Notes under the pieces: generated by a model | Databases searched by the model: none | What the model saw: the letters and a program-made list of their open reading frames with translations, nothing else | What the model was told of the DNA's origin: nothing | Source: Aerococcus sanguinicola | Lineage (GTDB): Bacteria > Bacillota > Bacilli > Lactobacillales > Aerococcaceae | Assembly: GCF_001543145.1 (NCBI RefSeq) | Contig: NZ_CP014160.1 | Coordinates: 496,001 to 560,000 of the forward strand | Reading direction: 5' to 3' | Length of the DNA stretch: 64,000 nt | Shown here: piece by piece, positions 51,587 to 59,582 of the stretch | Position numbering within the stretch: position 1 is the stretch's first letter | How the letters are laid out: every line of letters starts with the position of its first letter | Translations under genes and position numbers: made by a program

Positions 51587-52334
51587 GGGAGCTCCCTCCT
51601 TGTCCGCGGTTGTCTGCCATAACCATCTCTAGGAAGAGGTCTTCCAAGGACTCTTGCCCCGCTGCCCGGTCTTTCAAGGCCCTGAGTGAGCCCTCGTAAA
51701 GCTGGCGGCCCCGGTTTAAGATGCAGAGGTCGTCCACCATCTGCTCCATCTCAGACAAGAGGTGGGAAGAGATCAGGACCGTACAGCCATAGCGTTCCGG
51801 CAGGGAGAGGATGAGCTGGCGGATCTCATGGATGCCTGCTGGATCGAGACCATTGGTGGGCTCATCCAAGATTAAGAGTGGAGGCTGACCGATCAAGGCC
51901 GAGGCGATGCCTAAACGCTGCTTCATCCCCAGCGAATAATGGCGGACAAGCCGGTCCGCATAGGGGCCTAAGTCCACCAAATTCAAGGCCTGGTCAACCG
52001 TCTCTGGCGCCAGGTCCAAGATACGGCGGATCAAGTCCAAGTTCTCCCGCCCGCTCAGGTTGGCATAGTAGGAAGGGGCCTCGATTAAGGCGCCGACCTT
52101 GTGGAGGATGGCTTGACGGTCCTTGGGGAAACTCAGCCCATCAATCTGGCAGTCGCCCGAAGACGGTGCCGTCAGTCCCAGAAGCATCTTCATAGTGGTC
52201 GACTTCCCTGCCCCATTCGGCCCCAACAAGCCATAGATTGACCCCCGGCTCACATGAAGGGAGAGCTGGTCAACAGCGACGAAATCCTTATACACTTTAC
52301 TCAAGCGGTGACTTTCAATGATGTAGTCAGTCAT
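51564..52334 (-). CDS. ABC transporter ATPase, LanF/BcrA type
   Basis: Energises the fused permease. 256 aa with Walker A GPNGAGKST, signature YSLGMKQRLGIASAL (the YSxGMKQR form typical of LanF/BcrA-group drug and lantibiotic transporters), Walker B LLILDEPTNGLD and the GLDP(A)GI extension. The ATG at 52334 (MTDYIIES) is chosen because AAAGGATG precedes it; the frame runs open to 52496 across the regulatory region, which is not credible coding sequence. Divergent from the two-component genes. Confidence 0.9.
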   Translation of the reverse strand: MTDYIIESHRLSKVYKDFVAVDQLSLHVSRGSIYGLLGPNGAGKSTTMKMLLGLTAPSSGDCQIDGLSFPKDRQAILHKVGALIEAPSYYANLSGRENLDLIRRILDLAPETVDQALNLVDLGPYADRLVRHYSLGMKQRLGIASALIGQPPLLILDEPTNGLDPAGIHEIRQLILSLPERYGCTVLISSHLLSEMEQMVDDLCILNRGRQLYEGSLRALKDRAAGQESLEDLFLEMVMADNRGQGGSSHVQSLVD

Positions 52335-52381
52335 TTTAATCATCCTTTCTTCCTGACTTAGCCCTAGGATAACAAGGCAAG

Positions 52382-52419
52382 CTGACAGGTCCCTGACCCC
52401 AAACTGACAATTTCCTGAC
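52382..52419 (+). promoter_or_regulatory. Four CTGAC direct repeats, 11-bp period (response-regulator operator)
   Basis: CTGAC at 52382, 52393, 52404 and 52415, separated by exactly six bases each. OmpR-class regulators such as SpaR bind pentamer repeats with this one-turn spacing. The array ends 15 bp before the -35 of the two-component operon and also lies upstream of the divergent ABC genes. Confidence 0.75.
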
Positions 52420-52434
52420 ATTTTTAAGCAAGGA

Positions 52435-52463
52435 TTGCTTCCCCCTTTCTTCCTGCCTATAAT
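52435..52463 (+). promoter_or_regulatory. Promoter of the two-component operon
   Basis: TTGCTT (52435-52440), 17-bp spacer, TATAAT (52458-52463). AAGGAGG and the ATG at 52485 follow. Confidence 0.8.
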
Positions 52464-52484
52464 AGCCTTAAGGAGGAAGCATCG

Positions 52485-53192
52485 ATGACTAACCATTATT
52501 TAAAAGAAAAAAAGATCCTCTTAGTCGACGACCAAGCCGACCTATTGGAAATGACAGCCGACTTCCTAAGACAGGGCGGCTATCAAAAGATTTCTACCGC
52601 CCAATCTGCCGAGGAGGCCTTAGAATTAGTGAAAAAGACTCCACCTGACCTTGCCATCCTGGACATTATGTTGCCGGATATGAATGGCTTTGACCTGATG
52701 AAACGCCTGCGAGAAAAACAGAACTACCCCATCCTCTTCCTCTCTGCTCGAGGCGAAGCGGAAGACCGCTTGCGGGGCTATGACCTGGGTGCGGATGATT
52801 ATGTGGTCAAGCCCTTTCTCGCCAAGGAATTATTGTATAAGATTACCGCTATTCTCAGACGGGCCTATCCCAAGGCCGAGAGCCGCTTTGACCTGGTCGA
52901 TTGTCAAGTGGACCTGGAAGCAGCCGAAGTGATTCGTGGTCAGGACCGAACCCGACTGACCGCCAAGGAAGTGGCCCTCCTGCGCGTACTCTACCGTAAC
53001 GAAGGGAAGATCGTCACCATCGATAATCTCTGCCAGGCCGTCTGGGGCGATAATCCTTTTGGCTATGAGGAAGCCCTGATGACCCATGTGCGCCGGGTGC
53101 GCAAGAAGATTGAAGCCAATCCCTCCCAACCCCAGTGTCTGGTCACTGCTAAGGGTCTGGGATATAAATTACTCACGAAAGGACATGTCTAA
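52485..53192 (+). CDS. OmpR-family response regulator
   Basis: A 235-aa two-component regulator. Receiver domain (10-125): acidic pair Asp15-Asp16, phospho-Asp60 in LAILDIMLPD, and Lys in DDYVVKPF. Winged helix DNA-binding domain (135-232): LTAKEVALLRVLYRNEGKIVT and VRRVRKKIEANP, with the hairpin VTAKGLGYKL. It is of the SpaR/NisR/LanR kind by context. It overlaps the kinase gene by one base (TAATG). It probably binds the CTGAC repeats ahead of its own promoter and activates the divergent ABC genes. Confidence 0.93.
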   Translation: MTNHYLKEKKILLVDDQADLLEMTADFLRQGGYQKISTAQSAEEALELVKKTPPDLAILDIMLPDMNGFDLMKRLREKQNYPILFLSARGEAEDRLRGYDLGADDYVVKPFLAKELLYKITAILRRAYPKAESRFDLVDCQVDLEAAEVIRGQDRTRLTAKEVALLRVLYRNEGKIVTIDNLCQAVWGDNPFGYEEALMTHVRRVRKKIEANPSQPQCLVTAKGLGYKLLTKGHV

Positions 53193-54622
53193 TGGAAACT
53201 TGGCACAAGGCCCTCAGCCGCTACATCCGTATCGTCCTCAGCTCGGCAGCCCTTCTCCTAATGGTCAACCTCTTAGCCTTCGCCTTCCTGGCCAGCCCCT
53301 ACCAAAAAGACAGCTCACCCTGGCGCCTTGCTGACCAGGTCGCCCAAGAAATCACTTATAAGGAGGGGACCTATCAGCTCAGTGCAAGCGGCGCCCAAGC
53401 CCTCAAGGAGGAGGGAGCCTGGGCCTTCCTAATCGCCAAGGACTCCCCCAAAATTCTCTGGCGGTCAGACCATATCCCCATTGACCTGGGCAATCAAGTC
53501 AGGACAGCTGATATTGCTTCCTTTAACAGCGGCTACCTGGCCGACTACCCCACTTTTACTGGAAGCTCTGACCTGGGACTCTTAGTGGTCGCCTTCCCTA
53601 AACAGAGCTATTGGAAGCTCCAGCATCCCAGCTGGCCCTATGCCTTCATTGCCAAGGCCCCTCAATATGTTACGTTGATGATTGGCCTTGACCTGGTCCT
53701 CCTCCTCGCCATCTACCTCTTCGCCAACCGCCGCTTATTGAGCTCGCTAGGTCCCTTGGCTGAAGCCATCCAAGCCCTCCCTAGTAAGCAAAAGCTGACC
53801 CTCACAGTATCGGGCCCCCTCGCCCAAATCGCCCAAAAAATCAACCAAGCCTCCGCCCTCCTCCACGACCAACAAAGCCAACTCAAGAAGAAGGACCAGG
53901 CCCGCAGTCAGTGGATCTCAAGCATCTCCCACGACATCCGCACCCCCCTCAGCATGGTTATGGGCTATGCCGACCAAGTAATGAGCAGCCAACACCTAAA
54001 TCCCTCCGACCAGAAGAAAGTTGCAGCAATTTTCATCCAAGGGCAAAAAATCAAAGACCTCGTCGAAGACCTGAACCTCTCCTCGCGTCTGGACTACCAA
54101 ATGCAGCCTCTAAAACTCGACCAAGTCAACCTCCTGGCCCTCAGCCGCCAAGTTGTCGCCGACTTCCTCAACAGCCTGGACGAAGACCGCTATCCCATAG
54201 CCTTCAACTACCAAGGACCAGGGACAGACTGCCTCATTTGGGCGGATAGCGGCCTGGTGCAAAGGGCCCTAACTAATCTCATCACCAACGCCATCCGCCA
54301 CAATCCCCAAGGCTGCCGGATCCAAGTCGACCTCCAAGTCCTTGACGAAGCCATCATGATTAGCGTCTCCGACAATGGCCAAGGCCTGCCTCCAAACCAA
54401 GTCCAAGAGCTCCAAGCCGAAGTCTTCCAAGAAAATAAAGACCAAGCAGCCTTCCAAGGCCAGCACGGTCTTGGCCTGCGCATCGTCCGGCAGATTATGG
54501 CTAACCACCATGGCGATTTCCAAATCCGAGCCCTCTCCCCCCAAGGCTTCCAAGCCCGTATCATATTCCCAAGAAATCAGCAGAAATTATATAAACATTC
54601 TCCTTTTGATGTCGATAGCTAG
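53192..54622 (+). CDS. Sensor histidine kinase
   Basis: A 476-aa membrane kinase. Two membrane helices (about 14-32 and 158-178) bound an outside sensor of about 125 residues, too long for an intramembrane-sensing BceS kinase and more like SpaK/NisK. A HAMP-like linker follows, then the H-box SISHDIRTPLSMVMGY, N-box LTNLITNAIRHN, G1 SDNGQGLPPN and G2 HGLGLRIV. Co-translated with the response regulator. The ligand is presumably a cell-envelope antibiotic or peptide, inferred from the linked ABC transporter. Confidence 0.9.
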   Translation: METWHKALSRYIRIVLSSAALLLMVNLLAFAFLASPYQKDSSPWRLADQVAQEITYKEGTYQLSASGAQALKEEGAWAFLIAKDSPKILWRSDHIPIDLGNQVRTADIASFNSGYLADYPTFTGSSDLGLLVVAFPKQSYWKLQHPSWPYAFIAKAPQYVTLMIGLDLVLLLAIYLFANRRLLSSLGPLAEAIQALPSKQKLTLTVSGPLAQIAQKINQASALLHDQQSQLKKKDQARSQWISSISHDIRTPLSMVMGYADQVMSSQHLNPSDQKKVAAIFIQGQKIKDLVEDLNLSSRLDYQMQPLKLDQVNLLALSRQVVADFLNSLDEDRYPIAFNYQGPGTDCLIWADSGLVQRALTNLITNAIRHNPQGCRIQVDLQVLDEAIMISVSDNGQGLPPNQVQELQAEVFQENKDQAAFQGQHGLGLRIVRQIMANHHGDFQIRALSPQGFQARIIFPRNQQKLYKHSPFDVDS

Positions 54623-54654
54623 ATAATTAAAGTACCAGTTTTTTAGGCTAGCAG

Positions 54655-54829
54655 TGAGCAGTAGTGAAGCTTTGAAGTTGATCGTTAGCCATGAAAAGCA
54701 AGCGAAGCGAATTACGGAGCGTAGGCTTTAGCCATACGATCCGTTTGAGTCTCGCTAGGCGAGAGACCTTGGCTCGAGCCGGTGCCATGGCTCTTTAACG
54801 ATCAAATTCAAAAGCGAAACGAATGCTCA
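54655..54829 (+). mobile_element. Family E element, short form
   Basis: TGAGCAGTAGTGAAGC to GCGAAACGAATGCTCA, 175 bp, including ACGGAGCGTAGGC and GAGTCTCGCTAGGCGAGAGA. Confidence 0.82.
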
Positions 54830-54854
54830 GTCTCTCCTCGCGCTATATTATATT

Positions 54855-54902
54855 AAAAAAGCCTTTCGACTAGCCAGCTAAGTGCCAGTCGAAAGGCTTT
54901 TC
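54855..54902. terminator. Bidirectional terminator after the kinase gene
   Basis: AAAAAAGCCTTTCGACT pairs with AGTCGAAAGGCTTTT. Confidence 0.9.
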
Positions 54903-54917
54903 AATTCCAATCAAAAT

Positions 54918-55241
54918 CTAAAACAGGCCATGGTAACGGTGGTTGGTCCAAATAACCCGCCCAAGGCCCAAGACAAAGCCCAGGCCAAAGACCAGCCAGG
55001 ACCATAAAGATTGGCTTAGGAGGAGGCTAAGGCCGGTTAAAGCAACTGACCAACCGATAAGGCCCAGACCCTGACCCACGCCCCGGGCAAAGCGCACCCG
55101 GTCTTTAGCCGCCAAGCGGCCTGGATGATAGCCATTGAGGAGGTCCAAACGCTCTTTATAGGCGATTTGCCAGGCCTGCCAACTGATAACTAGACCACAG
55201 CCTAGCATGACCACTGAGGTAATGGCACCGATTTCTGCCAT
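54918..55241 (-). CDS. Small membrane protein, DUF3784-like
   Basis: A 107-aa protein with three hydrophobic segments (VVMLGCGLVISW, GLGLIGWSVALTGLSLLL and LWSWLVFGLGFVLGLG) and a polar loop LLNGYHPGRLAAKDRVRFARG between the first two. This arrangement, with the GY-x(6)-K/R loop, resembles DUF3784. Function unknown. The ATG follows AAAGGAG; it begins 18 bp after the glycosyltransferase stop, so the two form an operon. Confidence 0.65.
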   Translation of the reverse strand: MAEIGAITSVVMLGCGLVISWQAWQIAYKERLDLLNGYHPGRLAAKDRVRFARGVGQGLGLIGWSVALTGLSLLLSQSLWSWLVFGLGFVLGLGRVIWTNHRYHGLF

Positions 55242-55259
55242 AAGGGGCTCCTTTCTTCT

Positions 55260-56804
55260 TTAATGCAATTGATAAAGTTCAAAGTGGCGGTTGCGCCCTA
55301 GCCAATTATTCTCACTGAAGCCAAACTTGTCATAGAGGCTGGTAATTACTTCGGGATGTTGGTTGAGCACATCACGGTGGATGAGGAGAACAACTTGGTC
55401 CTCGACAGGTCCCGGAGCCATCTCTTGGATGCCCTCTGCATAATGACTCTCCTGAGCAGCTAGAGGATATATGGCTGGGAACTGCATTAATTCCTCGCAA
55501 TGCCAGGCAGTTCTCTGCGGAGTCTCCGATTCGGGAATGACGATGACTGGCGCTTCACTTACCGTATTCACTACCTGCATAAATTCATCCGCCTCGGGAT
55601 AGAGGTAATCCAGCTCATAGTCCCGCTGACCAACGTAGCCAAGACCGCCTAAGAGGCAGACTAACAGGGCCAATTTAGCCCAGCCCAAATGCGGAATAGG
55701 GGATAAAACTTGCTGGTAGAGCAGGCCAGCGCAAGCAATGATTAGGGGATAAAAAGCAAAGATATAGCGGGCTGATGGATAAGGCGAAACGAGCGCAATC
55801 AAGGCCACTCCTAAGACGGCAGGCAGGGCGAGCAGAAGAAAACTGTCCAGAGCTTTCCGCTGCCAAGACAAAACCAGGAAAGCCAGGATGGCGAAGACTA
55901 AGAGGGGCTTGCCATAGCCAGCGAAGAGCTGGTCCATGATCAAGTCATAGAAGGCTCGCACTTGGTCGACTTGCTGGGTCCCAAACAAGTTTCCCACTAC
56001 TTCATTCCCTCGATTGCTATTGAAGAGGTGGTCGATAGTACTTGGAAAGATTGCTAGGCAAGCCAGCACGCTCATGGCCTGTCCTAAGGCAAATTGGCTA
56101 GCCGCTTTGCCCTCTTGACGCAAGCAAAGGAGACCAAAGAGAACCGCGGTGAGGATGCCCGCAAAGATATAGTAATAATACTGGCTGAGTCCCCCGAGAA
56201 GAGTGGTGGCCATGGCCGCCAGTAAGATTTTTCGGCTAGGTGCTTTTAAGTACTTATAGGCCAGATAGGCAAAGACTACTTGGATAAGGGCCAGCAAGAG
56301 GTACATGCGGATATAGACAAAGGAGGTCAATCCGCCCACACTCAGCCCGTAGAAGCTCGCCAGGGCTAGGGCCAGCCAACGATTGGCCAGGAGCTCTCGC
56401 AAGAAGAAAAAGAGCACGACTAAAATCAAGGCATAGAGGACTAAGTTGACTCCCAAGCCTAGCCACTTAGAAAAGGTCCCTGGAAAAAAAGAAGACACCG
56501 TATGGAGGACCATATAATAAAAAGGCGGGTGGACATCTTGAGTCTGGTTATAATAAACCGACCCATAAGAAAAACGGTCATCCTCCGAAGTGGTGAGATA
56601 GTCCGCATAATAATCAGGGCTCAGCCATTGGTTATAGTCGTCTGGAAAAGGCTTATAGTAAGAGTTAGATAAGCCATAGGAATAATATTCATCCACATGG
56701 TAGCCTAATTTATCTTGTCCTGTACGAAAGGCTGCCAGTAAGCAGATAGCCAGGGTTAGGAGGCCAATTAGCTTAAAGGCCAGCGATTTTTTTGAATCAG
56801 TCAC
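55260..56804 (-). CDS. GT39-like polytopic membrane glycosyltransferase
   Basis: About 514 aa with roughly ten to twelve membrane segments. The first outside loop holds an acidic HVDEYYSYGLSN motif, as in lipid-sugar-dependent glycosyltransferases of the GT39/GT83 (ArnT-like) kind, followed by DVHPPFYYMVLH. A soluble domain of about 110 residues ends the protein. It probably adds a sugar to a surface polymer using a polyprenyl-phosphate donor. The GTG at 56804 has GGGAG six bases upstream; the ATG pair at 56822 and 56819 has no good site, so 56804 is preferred. Confidence 0.75.
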   Translation of the reverse strand: MTDSKKSLAFKLIGLLTLAICLLAAFRTGQDKLGYHVDEYYSYGLSNSYYKPFPDDYNQWLSPDYYADYLTTSEDDRFSYGSVYYNQTQDVHPPFYYMVLHTVSSFFPGTFSKWLGLGVNLVLYALILVVLFFFLRELLANRWLALALASFYGLSVGGLTSFVYIRMYLLLALIQVVFAYLAYKYLKAPSRKILLAAMATTLLGGLSQYYYYIFAGILTAVLFGLLCLRQEGKAASQFALGQAMSVLACLAIFPSTIDHLFNSNRGNEVVGNLFGTQQVDQVRAFYDLIMDQLFAGYGKPLLVFAILAFLVLSWQRKALDSFLLLALPAVLGVALIALVSPYPSARYIFAFYPLIIACAGLLYQQVLSPIPHLGWAKLALLVCLLGGLGYVGQRDYELDYLYPEADEFMQVVNTVSEAPVIVIPESETPQRTAWHCEELMQFPAIYPLAAQESHYAEGIQEMAPGPVEDQVVLLIHRDVLNQHPEVITSLYDKFGFSENNWLGRNRHFELYQLH

Positions 56805-57006
56805 TTGATACGCTCCCATCATTTTAGTTTTACTTAGGTATTATAACAAAAATTAAGGCCCAAGATTTTTTAAATCTAACTCGTCAATTTCTTCCCCCCT
56901 CCCCAACTTTCCTGACTTTGTCCCCCAGTGAGTGATCAGGGACAAGTCCCCTAAAAAGTGATAAGATAATCCCAACTTAAATGACACAGCGAGCAGGAGG
57001 AAAACC

Positions 57007-57501
57007 ATGTCTTATTTTGAAAAATTCTTAAAAACCAACCAAGCCTATGCCGACCTACACGAAGATGCCCATCTTCCCCTCCACCCCAAGACCCGGGTGG
57101 CCATTGTGACCTGCATGGATTCTCGCCTGCATGTGGCCCAAGCATTGGGGCTGGCTCTCGGCGATGCCCATATCCTGCGCAATGCTGGGGGACGCGTCAC
57201 CGAGGATACGATTCGCTCCTTGGTCATCTCCGAGCAACAATTAGGGACGCGTGAAATTGTAGTCCTCCACCACACGGACTGCGGCGCCCAGACCTTCACC
57301 AATGAAGGCTTCGCCCAGCAATTAAAAGAGGACCTCGGCGTCGACGTCAAAGGCCAAGACTTCCTTCCCTTCACCGATGTGGAAGACAGTGTCCGCGAAG
57401 ACATTGCCCTGCTCAAAGCCTCGCCTCTAATCCCCGATGATATTATCATCTCCGGCGCCGTCTATGACGTAGACACCGGACGCATGCACCAGGTGGATTA
57501 G
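57007..57501 (+). CDS. Beta-class carbonic anhydrase
   Basis: Converts carbon dioxide and bicarbonate in the cytoplasm. 164 aa, the short form found in Firmicutes and mycobacteria. Zinc ligands are Cys36, His89 and Cys92; the Asp38-Arg40 pair of CMDSR controls access to the metal. ILRNAGGRVTED and SGAVYDVDTGRMHQV are further family motifs. The ATG follows AGGAGG. Supply of bicarbonate for carboxylation reactions is the usual role in capnophilic cocci. Confidence 0.94.
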   Translation: MSYFEKFLKTNQAYADLHEDAHLPLHPKTRVAIVTCMDSRLHVAQALGLALGDAHILRNAGGRVTEDTIRSLVISEQQLGTREIVVLHHTDCGAQTFTNEGFAQQLKEDLGVDVKGQDFLPFTDVEDSVREDIALLKASPLIPDDIIISGAVYDVDTGRMHQVD

Positions 57502-57588
57502 GATCTTTCTACACTTGAAGATTTAAGGCTCACAATTAATGTGTAAGGGATGACCATAAAAAAATATTAAGAAATCTAAGAAAACCAT

Positions 57589-57617
57589 TTGACAATTATG
57601 AGATTTCGTCTTACAAT
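57589..57617 (+). promoter_or_regulatory. Promoter of the brnQ T-box transcript
   Basis: TTGACA (57589-57594), 17-bp spacer, TACAAT (57612-57617). Confidence 0.85.
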
Positions 57618-57629
57618 GGGTTTAACTTT

Positions 57630-57895
57630 TGAAGATCAATAAAAAACATTGAAAAACGAGTAGGCTTATGAAAGTTTCTAGAGAGTAAGCGTTTGGTGGA
57701 AGCTTATAACGGCAGTAAGTTCGAAAATCATTTTCTTGATTGCAAGGCTGAAGCGTAGTAAGCCTTGTCGCAGTGGTGTGCGTTATCCTCCCCCGGCATT
57801 GTTGGATGCTCGAGCGCTTATTTCGGTAAGAATAAAGGTGGTACCGCGGACTATTTCGCCCTTTGTCTATAGGACAAGGGGCGTTTTTTTATGGT
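57630..57895 (+). ncRNA. T-box leader of brnQ, probable isoleucine specifier
   Basis: Contains Stem I pieces (AGAGAG, then GGTGGAAGC), the conserved box AAAGGTGGTACCGCGG (about 57833-57848) and a terminator (CGCCCTTTGTC, GACAAGGGGCG, T7, about 57860-57894). A specifier candidate ATC followed by A lies at 57727-57729, which would be isoleucine. Uncharged tRNA should allow transcription of the branched-chain amino acid carrier. Confidence 0.88.
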
Positions 57896-57949
57896 TTTCA
57901 AAGTCTGAAATGTTGCTGGTTAGTTATGGAAAATTAAGGAGGAATTATG

Positions 57950-59296
57950 ATGAACAAGTTATCACGAAGTCAATTTTTACAAACTTCTATCATGCTGTTT
58001 GGTTTATTTTTTGGGGCTGGGAACTTAATCTTCCCCCCTCTACTCGGTAACCAGGCTGGGAGTCGGACCTGGATTGCCCTGGTCAGTTTTGCGGTGACAG
58101 CGGTCATCTTCCCCGTCTTAGGCACTATTGTGGTCGGTAAGACAGAGGGCCTCTCCCAGTTAGCCAACCGTGTCGGGCCTAAGTTTTCCATCATCTTTAC
58201 CACAGCGATCTACCTATCCATCGGCCCTGGCCTAGGGATTCCCCGGGCTGGTTCTGTCCCCTTCGAGATGGCAGTGGCCCCCTATATCCCGGAAGCCATG
58301 AGCCTGGGTCTCGCCCGCCTCATCTATACCCTCGCCTTCTTTGCCTTGGCCCTCTGGCTCTGCCTCAAACCCAACCAATTAGTCAAGCGGGTCGGCAAGT
58401 ACCTGACGCCCCTGCTCCTCTTAATGATCCTGCTCATGTTCGCCCGGGTCATGTTCATGCCTAAGGGCGTAGCGGAACCCGTCGATGCCTATGCCACAAG
58501 TCCTGTCGTCCAAGGTTTCCTCGAAGGCTATAACACCATGGATGCCGTGGCCGCCCTCAACTTCGGCTTTGTCATCTCCATGGCCATCCGCCGCTTTGGC
58601 GTCCAAGACAAGAAGGAAGTCGCCAAGTATACCATGAAGTCCGGCCTCCTCGCTGGCCTAGTCCTCTTCCTGGTCTACGCCATGTTAGCCGCTATCGGGA
58701 TGGTCTCTTCCCAAAAACTGGCTGGAGCAGACAATGGAGCCTTCATCCTGACCCAAGCTGTCCAAGCTGCCTTAGGTAATTTTGGCTTGGTCTTCCTAGC
58801 CGGGATCTTCACCCTAGCCTGCCTGACAACCTGTGTCGGCCTCATCACTTCTGGCGCCGAATACTTCAACCAATTATTCAAGGAGAAACTCTCCTACCGG
58901 GCCTGGGTTTTTATCTGGACCGGCTTCTCCTTCTTAGTTGCCAACTTCGGTTTAAATAATTTACTGGCCTTCTCTGTCCCTGTTCTGACCGTCATCTATC
59001 CGGTTGCCCTCGTCCTTATCCTCATGGGTATCAGCCAGGAAGTCGTCCAATACGGTCCCCTCTCCTACCTCGTAGCGGCTACGGTCTCAGTCGCCCTCCC
59101 CTTGGTCGACATGTTGCAGACCACTTTCAAGGTCAGCTTCCCTGGCCTCACTTCACTCGTCGCTAACCTCCCCCTAGCCAGTCAAGGCCTGGGCTGGTTA
59201 GTCCCTACCCTAGTCGCCCTCCTCATCAGCCTGGCCTGCGAAAAAGTCCTACTCCCTCGCTATGCCAGCAGCCCAGTTAATGAATGGACCCGTTAA
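57950..59296 (+). CDS. brnQ: Branched-chain amino acid:cation symporter
   Basis: A 448-aa membrane transporter of the LIVCS family with twelve hydrophobic segments, taking up isoleucine, leucine and valine. The N-terminal helix motif FGLFFGAGNLIFPPLLGNQAG is diagnostic, and GIPRAGSVPFEM and CLTTCVGLITSGAEYF are family regions. AAGGAGG sits seven bases before the ATG at 57950; the ATG at 57947 is also possible. Regulated by the upstream T-box. Confidence 0.95.
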   Translation: MNKLSRSQFLQTSIMLFGLFFGAGNLIFPPLLGNQAGSRTWIALVSFAVTAVIFPVLGTIVVGKTEGLSQLANRVGPKFSIIFTTAIYLSIGPGLGIPRAGSVPFEMAVAPYIPEAMSLGLARLIYTLAFFALALWLCLKPNQLVKRVGKYLTPLLLLMILLMFARVMFMPKGVAEPVDAYATSPVVQGFLEGYNTMDAVAALNFGFVISMAIRRFGVQDKKEVAKYTMKSGLLAGLVLFLVYAMLAAIGMVSSQKLAGADNGAFILTQAVQAALGNFGLVFLAGIFTLACLTTCVGLITSGAEYFNQLFKEKLSYRAWVFIWTGFSFLVANFGLNNLLAFSVPVLTVIYPVALVLILMGISQEVVQYGPLSYLVAATVSVALPLVDMLQTTFKVSFPGLTSLVANLPLASQGLGWLVPTLVALLISLACEKVLLPRYASSPVNEWTR

Positions 59297-59309
59297 TTCA
59301 GCTTTAACA

Positions 59310-59339
59310 CGCTCCCCTGGAAAGCCAGGGGAGTTTTTT
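59310..59339 (+). terminator. Terminator after brnQ
   Basis: CTCCCCTGG pairs with CCAGGGGAG followed by TTTTTT. Confidence 0.92.
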
Positions 59340-59527
59340 CGTGCAAAGAAAAGGGTGCTGGTGAACATCTGACTGCTCACTAGCACCTTTACAAGATTAT
59401 TTACTTTTAGATTTGCAACTTAATACTAAAATCAAAAAGGAAAATGCTACTCACTAAAAATTATTTATTATTTTCTTTTTGTTGTGATTTAAAGATGAGG
59501 CACTCTTAATAATTAAGCAATGTAGTT

Positions 59528-59577
59528 TGAGCAGGAGTGGAGCTTTGAAGTTGGCCCTTAGCCATGAACAAGCAAGA
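59528..59577 (+). mobile_element. Family E left-end fragment
   Basis: TGAGCAGGAGTGGAGC through CTTAGCCATGAACAAGCAAG, then identity is lost five bases before the end of the flippase gene. A right-end-like remnant (GCTCACTAGCACC) lies near 59370. AT-rich sequence between shows nothing else. Confidence 0.65.
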
Positions 59578-59582
59578 ACAGA

